DNA from: Pedobacter punctiformis | GTDB lineage: Bacteria; Bacteroidota; Bacteroidia; Sphingobacteriales; Sphingobacteriaceae | Assembly (NCBI RefSeq): GCF_027213715.1 | Contig: NZ_JAPWGM010000004.1 | Span: 248,001 to 312,000, forward strand | Reading direction: 5' to 3' | DNA: 64,000 nt | In this document: positions 58,040 through 64,000 of the stretch, piece by piece | Layout: every line of letters begins with the position of its first letter | How positions within the stretch are numbered: position 1 is the first letter of the stretch | Notes under the pieces: generated by a model | What the model saw: the letters and a program-made list of their open reading frames with translations, nothing else | Told to the model about the DNA's origin: nothing | The model's database searches: none | Program-made: the position numbers and the translations under genes

Positions 58040-58627
58040 ATGAATGCATATAATGCTTTATCTGATTATGACCTGACCAGCCTTTTAAAGGAGGGGGATA
58101 AAGGTGCTTTTACTGAAATATATCAACGATATTTCAGACTTCTATACATTCATGCATTTAAACGGTTAAAGGATGAAGAAGAGGCCACGGATGTGGTGCA
58201 TGATTTATTTGAGTTTGTTTGGTTAAAAAGAGAACAAATAGATATAACCACGAAGTTTTCATCCTATTTATATGCAGCAGTACGTAATCGTGTATTTACC
58301 CTTGGATTAAGATCTGATCGTAAAATACGCTATCTCGATTCTTTAAAGGATTTTATTGCCAGAGGAGAATTTATTACGGATATGATGATTCGGGAGCGTG
58401 AGCTTAGTGTTATGATAGAGAAGGAAATTAATGCCCTGCCTCCTCAAATGAAAAAAGTTTTTGAAATGAGCCGGAATCAGGGGATGAGCCATAAAGATAT
58501 TGCCGAAGAATTGGGTACCTCTGAGCATACCGTCCGTACTCAAGTGAAAAAGTCCTTAAGAATCTTACGTTCCAAACTCGGAATCGTTATATATACGCTC
58601 TATTTACTTGGTTTGATCAAACCTTAA
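58040..58627 (+). CDS. ECF sigma factor of the FecI/Bacteroides-expansion type
   Basis: The 195 residues have sigma region 2 (YQRYFRLLYIHAFKRLKDEE, VHDLFEFVWLKRE, SSYLYAAVRNRVF) and region 4 (LPPQMKKVFEMSRNQGMSHK, IAEELGTSEHTVRTQVKKSL), ending in a hydrophobic tail (IVIYTLYLLGLIKP). The gene precedes fecR and susC, so it should direct transcription of the transport genes when the outer-membrane receptor signals. It is separated from fecR by 87 bp. Confidence 0.93.
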   Translation: MNAYNALSDYDLTSLLKEGDKGAFTEIYQRYFRLLYIHAFKRLKDEEEATDVVHDLFEFVWLKREQIDITTKFSSYLYAAVRNRVFTLGLRSDRKIRYLDSLKDFIARGEFITDMMIRERELSVMIEKEINALPPQMKKVFEMSRNQGMSHKDIAEELGTSEHTVRTQVKKSLRILRSKLGIVIYTLYLLGLIKP

Positions 58628-58714
58628 AAATACTTTATTTTTTTTTGCAGTACCCTATTGCTTCTTTTAGATAGACTTAGTTTATTAAGGATGTTATTCT
58701 CCTAATTTTATTCA

Positions 58715-59869
58715 ATGGAAAAGACGAAAGAAGAAATTTTATTGGAAAGATATCTGTCTGGCAGGGCAGATAAACAGGAGCAGGCAATGGTGGAGAGCTG
58801 GTACCTGGATGTTTCAGACGAAGCTGAAGCCCCCAGCCAATCGATGCTTGAAAAGGCTGAGGTACAGGTTTGGAACCGTCTTTCTGTTCATCGCCACAAG
58901 AATGGGCGAAACAGGCAATGGTTAATGGCTGCGGCTTCAATCGTTCTTTGTATCGGATTTGGTCTATATTTCTATAAGCAAAGTGCAAAAGAAACACAAG
59001 TTGATATTCCACCAGGTAAAAATTCGGCAACTTTAACCTTATCTGATGGACGGAAAATTGCACTATCATCTGAGGTTAATGGTAATCTTGCAGAAGAAGC
59101 AGGTGTTAAAATTAGCAAAACCACTGACGGACAAATCGTCTACAATATACAGCCTGAGCCACATAATGGCAAAACAGGAGTCCTAAAAATGAACACATTA
59201 TCCACTACTCGTGGAGAACAATATCAAGTACGTTTGCCTGATGGCACAAAAGTATGGCTAAATGCAGCTTCTAGCTTAACCTATCCCACAACTTTAAATG
59301 GAGGGGGAGACCGTAAGGTGGAACTGAATGGTGAAGCGTATTTTGAAGTAGCATCTTTAAGCCGTAAAGGGGGGCAGGGTAAAGTGCCGTTTATCGTTAA
59401 AACAATTCTCCTTTCTGGGGATGCAAGGGGGCAGGAAGTTGAGGTTTTGGGTACCCATTTCAATATTAATAGCTACAATGATGAACCACAGATAAAAACA
59501 ACCCTGCTGGAAGGAAGTGTGAGAGTTTTGAATCTTAAATCTAAAATTTCAGGATTGTTGAAACCCGGACAACAATCAGTTATACAGGCTACTGATAATT
59601 CGATCCAAATCATTGCTGTTGATGCAGATGAAGCCATTTCATGGAAGAACGGAGATTTTTATTTTGATAATGAACGTCTGGAAAGTATCATGAAAAAAAT
59701 AAGCAGGTGGTATAATGTGGATGTTGAATTTCAGGACCTAAGCAAAAAAAATGCAGTTTTTGGAGGTTATATATCCAGATCCAGCCACATTTCAAAAGTG
59801 TTAAAAATGCTGGAATTAACCGGACTTGCAAAATTTACCATTACAAACAACAAAGTTGTGGTCAGGTAA
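58715..59869 (+). CDS. FecR-family anti-sigma factor
   Basis: The 384 residues have a short N-terminal cytoplasmic part (about 1-65, ILLERYLSGRADKQEQAMV), one membrane helix (about 69-87, WLMAAASIVLCIGFGLYFY), and a periplasmic FecR domain (about 140-260: RGEQYQVRLPDGTKVWLNAA, EVLGTHFNINSYNDEP). A C-terminal DUF4974 domain (about 300-382, DFYFDNERLESIMKKISRWY) should contact the SusC STN domain. By family knowledge it holds the preceding sigma factor at the inner membrane and releases it when the receptor is loaded. Confidence 0.93.
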   Translation: MEKTKEEILLERYLSGRADKQEQAMVESWYLDVSDEAEAPSQSMLEKAEVQVWNRLSVHRHKNGRNRQWLMAAASIVLCIGFGLYFYKQSAKETQVDIPPGKNSATLTLSDGRKIALSSEVNGNLAEEAGVKISKTTDGQIVYNIQPEPHNGKTGVLKMNTLSTTRGEQYQVRLPDGTKVWLNAASSLTYPTTLNGGGDRKVELNGEAYFEVASLSRKGGQGKVPFIVKTILLSGDARGQEVEVLGTHFNINSYNDEPQIKTTLLEGSVRVLNLKSKISGLLKPGQQSVIQATDNSIQIIAVDADEAISWKNGDFYFDNERLESIMKKISRWYNVDVEFQDLSKKNAVFGGYISRSSHISKVLKMLELTGLAKFTITNNKVVVR

Positions 59870-59930
59870 TCGGCTAAAAAAAAATAATGTGAATTAACAA
59901 TTAACCAAACTATAAAACCAAACTAAAAAA

Positions 59931-60028
59931 ATGAAAAAATATATACCAGATTATTAATCGGTTTTCTATCGATTAATCAGTAAAAAAGGACTTCGAGTTG
60001 CGTTCGAAGTCCCTAAAACTCTGATTAA
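59931..60028 (+). promoter_or_regulatory. SusC leader: eight-codon ORF and alternative hairpins
   Basis: The ORF at 59931-59957 reads MKKYIPDY and ends TAA. Stem A pairs ATTAATCG (59953-59960) with CGATTAAT (59970-59977). Stem B pairs TTAATCAG (59973-59980) with CTGATTAA (60021-60028) and encloses a strong hairpin GGACTTCGA (59988-59996) / TCGAAGTCC (60004-60012). Stems A and B share bases 59973-59977 and cannot form together. A ribosome at the small stop codon would cover the left arm of A. This arrangement resembles attenuator logic; no T-run follows the inner hairpin, so a translational or processing role is also possible. Confidence 0.55.
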
Positions 60029-60074
60029 ACCAAAAATACTTTCAAACACTTTTAGGAATTAAACAGATAACCAA

Positions 60075-63000
60075 ATGTATAAAATTTATACTAAGAATTT
60101 ATATTGGCCAATTTTCAGTGTGCTTAATACACAGTTAATTAGCCTTACAAATTTGCTAATGCCCAATGCATTGGTAAGAAAACGCATTATGATGAGGATT
60201 AAAGTTATAGCTGTATTACTTATTGCTTTCTTAATACAGGTGAGTGCTGTAGGGTTTGCACAAAATGTAACTTTTTCGCAAAAGAAAGCTTCTATTACTC
60301 AAGTATTCAAGGCTATTAAACAGCAAACGGGCTATGGCATTGTATGGCCTGCTGATGCGGTGAAGAAAGTCGCCCTTCTGGATGTTAATTTTAAAGACAG
60401 TCCATTGACCGAAGTATTGGAAAGATGTCTGAAAGATCAGCCTTTCAGCTATACCATTGAAGAAAAGGTAATTATCATCAAAGAAAAACCAAAATCTTAT
60501 ACCGAAAAGATTAACAATTTTTTTCAAAATACCATTAAAGTCAGTATTGATGTGAAAGGACGGGTTGTAGATGAAGATGGAAAACCTTTGTCTGGAGCAA
60601 CAATACAAACCAAAAATGCCGTAAAACTGGATGCAAATGGGAAAAGGGCTGTTACCATTAAAGTGGGCACTACCAATTCCAATGGAGATTTTATGCTCCG
60701 GAATGTAGATGAAAATGAGCTCCTTTTAGTTTCATTTATAGGTTACGAAACCAGGGAAATAGCTGCGGCGAAGGATTTGGGTACTATAAAGTTAAAAGTT
60801 TCCACCGGCAACCTTATGGAAGTAGCAATAGTTTCTACCGGTTATCAGCAGATTGATAAAAAAATGATGACCGGAGCTGCAACGATAGTGAAAGCAAAAG
60901 ATCTGGTCATGACCGGAACCAACAGTATTGAGCAGATGTTACAAGGTAAGATTGCTGGTTTAGAGATTGTAAACAATTCAGGGCAGGTTGGTAAAAAACA
61001 AACCGTTCGGGTAAGAGGTACATCTACTATGCTGGGTAACCAACAGCCGGTTTGGGTGGTTGACGGGATTATTCAGGAAGAGCCCCTTCCATTTAAGGGA
61101 TCAGATCTTAACCGGTTTAACGTGGATCCTTCCAATGATGGTTCCAGCAACAACATGCAGGAGATGAAAAACTTTATCGGCAGTGCAATCTCCTGGTTAA
61201 ACCCTTACGATATAGAAGATGTAACAGTACTGAAAGATGCGGCTTCTACAGCTATATATGGAGTAAAAGCGGCCAATGGGGTAATCGTAATCAATACCAA
61301 AAGAGGAAAACAGGGACGGGCACCATCCATTAGTTACAGCACCAGTTTTTCTACCCAGCAAAAGCCCAGCTACGATAAAATGAACCTGATGAATTCAAAA
61401 GAGCGAGTTGATGTGTCAAGGGAGATTTTTGATAGAGGTTTGCCGTCATCTACTGCTTCTTTAAATATTGTGGGTTATCAGGATCTTTTAAACCAATATC
61501 TATCCAACAAAGTATCCTATGCCGAGTTTAACGCAGGGGTAAAGCAACTGGAGGTTAACAATACCGATTGGTTCGATTTACTTTTTGTTACTCCTTTAAG
61601 CCAAAGCCATAATTTTAGCATCAGCGGTGGGGGCAATGCCAGTACCTATTATGGCTCTTTTGGTTATAACGGTAATAAGGGAACGGCAAAGGGAAACAAT
61701 CAGAATGGCTATATGGGTAGTCTTAATTTTACCAGCAACATTACGCCAAAATTCAGCATATCCACCCGTTTATCGGGAAACTATACTAAAACCAATGGTT
61801 TTTATCAGGTAGATCCATACCAATATGCCAGTACCACCAGCAGGGTAATACCGGCCTATAATGCCGATGGCAGTTGGGCTGAATATAAGAAAGTGGGAAA
61901 CAATGGTGTTTACGATTTTAACATCTTTAACGAAATAGCCAATAGAGGAAATGAGAATGTTAAGATCAACCTAAATACGGCAATCGATCTGAAATACGAA
62001 CTTCCCCTGGGTTTTCGTTTACAATCAACCTTTGGTGCAGGGTACACCAGCACCCATGCCGAATCTTATGCTACTGAGCATACCTTTAGGATAACCGATT
62101 ACAGGGGCTATGAATTTGGCCAATATACGCCTAAAACCCCACAGTTTGATGCTTCAAGATTGCCATACGGAGGAGTATTGGCAATGGATGAAGACCGGAA
62201 CATGAATTATACCTGGAGAAATGCGTTAAACTATGCCGCCGTATTTAATCAGAAGCATGTGGTTTCGGCCATGGTGGGTATGGAGTTGAGAAGCAACGTA
62301 TATAAAGGCTCTTCGAGTACCATCTATGGCTATTTACCTGATCGGGGAAAAACATTTTTTACTCCACCAATAAATACGACCAGATCACCTAGTGCAAACG
62401 ATATCTATAGTCCTGGAGCTGTAGAGGCATTTGCATATGGTAATACCGATCAGGTTTCGAATTATGTATCATATTATTTTACAGGTGCATATAGTTACGA
62501 TAACCGATATGTATTTAGTGCCAGTTTAAGGGGTGATGCCTCTAACCGCTTTGGGCAGGACAGTCGAAACATGTTTAACCCGATTTGGGCATTAGGTGCC
62601 AAATGGAATGTAGCCCGGGAGCGTTGGTTCGATAAAACCGATTGGTTTAACGATTTCAGCATCAGGACGAGTTATGGCTTTCAGGGCAATGTGGCCGAAA
62701 ATTATGGCCCTGACCTGATTGCCAGTATCCCTTCTAATTCTCCCATTAGTCCATTAACAGGAGAATACCTTTATCACATCAAAACTTTACCCTATACCAA
62801 TTTAAGATGGGAAAAAACACAGACGTTGAATTTAGGCCTTGATTTTAGCCTCTTTAAAAACCGGGTAATGGCCAGTTTGGATTATTACAGCAAGAAAAGT
62901 AAAGACCTGATCATTATGAAGGCAATCCCTTATGAATATGGTATTCTCCAGATGCCGATGAATGGTGGAAACCTAAGTAATTATGGTTACGAGGCACAGC

Positions 63001-63839
63001 TTACCTTTATTCCGGTAAAAACCAAAACGCTTACCTGGTCAATATCGGTAAACAGTGCCCAAAATTATAATAAGGTTACGGGTTCCCTGCAACCAAATGC
63101 TACCTGGGATAATGCAGCCTCTGGTAATTATTATGTAGAAGGTTATCCGGTATCCTCGTTCTGGGTTTTTGACTATAAGGGCCCTAATGCATCAAAAGGA
63201 TGGCCTGAGTTCAATATCCCAACCACAGCTGATAACCCAAATGTACAAAATGATGCTACAGCCTATATGAAATATGCAGGAAAGCAGAATGCTGATTTTA
63301 CGGGAGGTTTTAGCACTTCGGTAAATTATAAGCAGCTTACGGTTTCCACAAACATGTATGCTTCTTTGGGCGGCTATAAGTTGTTGGCGCCTTTATATAC
63401 GGCAGATATGGTTAATAATATACCTAATGAATATAACAACCTATCTGCAGAATTGATTAACCGTTGGCGCAAGCCTGGTGATGAGGCCTTCACTAACATT
63501 CCTTCGTTGCCATACTATAAGGTACAGGCTGATTACTATTCGTTGCCAGCTAATAAGTTTGTTGATGGCACGTCGCCATCTCCCTATACGATGTATAATT
63601 ACAGTACGGCCAGACTGGTAAATGCCTCTTACCTGCGCATCAACAACATCAATATTTCGTATATCGTACCGGAGAAATTTGCCAAACGGGTGTTCTGCAA
63701 AAACCTGAATATCGGCTATACCTTTAGCAACGTGTACACCTTTGTAAGTAAGGATTTTAAGGGCGTAGATCCTGAAGTAGCCTCGGGTGGACAGCCTTTG
63801 CCAAAAACACATTCATTCACCTTATCTGCAACCTTTTAA
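60075..63839 (+). CDS. susC: SusC/RagA TonB-linked outer-membrane transporter with STN domain
   Basis: The 1254 residues start at ATG 60075. A signal peptide is clear from residue 39 (MMRIKVIAVLLIAFLIQVS, ending SAVGFAQ); the earlier 38 residues are an extension found in similar proteins of this group. Then come an STN signal-transfer domain (about 70-135, ASITQVFKAIKQQTGYG), a carboxypeptidase-D-like beta sandwich (about 157-235, VKGRVVDEDGKPLSGATI), the plug (about 250-400, GKIAGLEIVNNSG, KDAASTAIYGVKAANG) and a long barrel ending HSFTLSATF. It imports a polymer or oligosaccharide with SusD. The STN domain fits regulation through the preceding FecR and sigma factor. Confidence 0.94.
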   Translation: MYKIYTKNLYWPIFSVLNTQLISLTNLLMPNALVRKRIMMRIKVIAVLLIAFLIQVSAVGFAQNVTFSQKKASITQVFKAIKQQTGYGIVWPADAVKKVALLDVNFKDSPLTEVLERCLKDQPFSYTIEEKVIIIKEKPKSYTEKINNFFQNTIKVSIDVKGRVVDEDGKPLSGATIQTKNAVKLDANGKRAVTIKVGTTNSNGDFMLRNVDENELLLVSFIGYETREIAAAKDLGTIKLKVSTGNLMEVAIVSTGYQQIDKKMMTGAATIVKAKDLVMTGTNSIEQMLQGKIAGLEIVNNSGQVGKKQTVRVRGTSTMLGNQQPVWVVDGIIQEEPLPFKGSDLNRFNVDPSNDGSSNNMQEMKNFIGSAISWLNPYDIEDVTVLKDAASTAIYGVKAANGVIVINTKRGKQGRAPSISYSTSFSTQQKPSYDKMNLMNSKERVDVSREIFDRGLPSSTASLNIVGYQDLLNQYLSNKVSYAEFNAGVKQLEVNNTDWFDLLFVTPLSQSHNFSISGGGNASTYYGSFGYNGNKGTAKGNNQNGYMGSLNFTSNITPKFSISTRLSGNYTKTNGFYQVDPYQYASTTSRVIPAYNADGSWAEYKKVGNNGVYDFNIFNEIANRGNENVKINLNTAIDLKYELPLGFRLQSTFGAGYTSTHAESYATEHTFRITDYRGYEFGQYTPKTPQFDASRLPYGGVLAMDEDRNMNYTWRNALNYAAVFNQKHVVSAMVGMELRSNVYKGSSSTIYGYLPDRGKTFFTPPINTTRSPSANDIYSPGAVEAFAYGNTDQVSNYVSYYFTGAYSYDNRYVFSASLRGDASNRFGQDSRNMFNPIWALGAKWNVARERWFDKTDWFNDFSIRTSYGFQGNVAENYGPDLIASIPSNSPISPLTGEYLYHIKTLPYTNLRWEKTQTLNLGLDFSLFKNRVMASLDYYSKKSKDLIIMKAIPYEYGILQMPMNGGNLSNYGYEAQLTFIPVKTKTLTWSISVNSAQNYNKVTGSLQPNATWDNAASGNYYVEGYPVSSFWVFDYKGPNASKGWPEFNIPTTADNPNVQNDATAYMKYAGKQNADFTGGFSTSVNYKQLTVSTNMYASLGGYKLLAPLYTADMVNNIPNEYNNLSAELINRWRKPGDEAFTNIPSLPYYKVQADYYSLPANKFVDGTSPSPYTMYNYSTARLVNASYLRINNINISYIVPEKFAKRVFCKNLNIGYTFSNVYTFVSKDFKGVDPEVASGGQPLPKTHSFTLSATF

Positions 63840-63850
63840 AAAATTAAAAG

Positions 63851-64000
63851 ATGAAACGTTTATTATATATATTCATCCTTACCCTGGGAATACTGGTTTC
63901 CAATAGCGGATGCAAAAAATTTCTGGCCGAACAAAGCCAGGATGAGATTAAACCCTCTACCATTCAGGAATTGAATTCCATAATGGCGGCAGATGCCTAC
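63851..64000 (+). CDS. susD: SusD/RagB-family lipoprotein (5' part only)
   Basis: The gene begins at 63851, 11 bp after the susC stop, and runs off the window after 50 codons. It has a lipoprotein signal (ILVSNSGCKKF, cleavage before Cys) and then AEQSQDEIKPSTIQELNSI, the usual SusD start with the conserved Glu-rich segment. It should cap the SusC barrel at the cell surface and bind the glycan. The remaining domain cannot be seen. Confidence 0.85.
   Translation, partial: MKRLLYIFILTLGILVSNSGCKKFLAEQSQDEIKPSTIQELNSIMAADAY

Overview
The window looks like a chromosomal segment of a Pedobacter-like member of the Sphingobacteriaceae (Bacteroidota). This is inferred from the low-GC, ATG-rich coding style, a SusC/SusD pair behind an ECF sigma factor and a FecR anti-sigma factor, type IX secretion (T9SS) C-terminal sorting domains, TAnnTTTG -7 promoter motifs, M56/BlaI pairs, and a GC-rich hairpin repeat family of the kind I associate with Pedobacter. 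I see no rRNA, tRNA, CRISPR array, transposase or prophage.

Layout. 1-2.8 kb: a large outer-membrane protein combining a metalloprotease-like, a propeller-like and a barrel-like part. 2.8-4.2 kb: a gene-free T-rich stretch. 4.2-7.3 kb: a minus-strand unit of tgt, an LptF/G-type permease and an EamA transporter. 7.4-9.25 kb: a glycosyltransferase and rsmG. 9.2-11.8 kb: a BlaI/BlaR1-type (M56) regulatory pair with three palindromic operators. Beside it lie a truncated blaR1 paralogue and a relic of the rsmG 3' end, best explained by a tandem duplication. 12-24.7 kb: M28 peptidase, rhodanese, smc, aldo/keto reductase, pcrA-type helicase, three small membrane genes (two with bPH2 domains) and a T9SS-sorted SGNH hydrolase. 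25-34 kb: M20 dipeptidase, GH43, MFS, GH25 lysozyme, dipeptide epimerase, YyaL-type protein and a SlyD-like FKBP. 34-37 kb: an ECF sigma factor overlapping a protein that runs from a cytoplasmic head through one membrane helix to an outer-membrane barrel-like C-terminus, then a DUF4397 lipoprotein. 37-43.8 kb: an ABC-F protein, small housekeeping genes and tandem lipoprotein polysaccharide deacetylases. 44-51.6 kb: S9 peptidase, HEIGH metallopeptidase, T9SS-sorted S8 peptidase and an OM barrel. 52-57.5 kb: a frameshifted FSR-type MFS transporter, another barrel, clpB and a membrane protein. 58-64 kb: ECF sigma, FecR, SusC and the start of SusD, a complete polymer-uptake regulatory and transport cassette.

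How it works together. Much of the window is envelope biology: secreted or lipid-anchored peptidases, peptidoglycan and glycan enzymes (GH25, GH43, L-Ala-D/L-Glu epimerase, deacetylases), LPS transport and two ECF sigma systems. The observations I would follow first are: the fecR-susC leader at 59931-60028, which holds an eight-codon ORF and two mutually exclusive stems; the tandem duplication at the rsmG/blaR1 boundary; an ABC-F protein in which both halves of one composite ATP site are degenerate; and the sigma factor paired with an envelope-spanning barrel protein. Every statement comes from reading the sequence; no database search was run.
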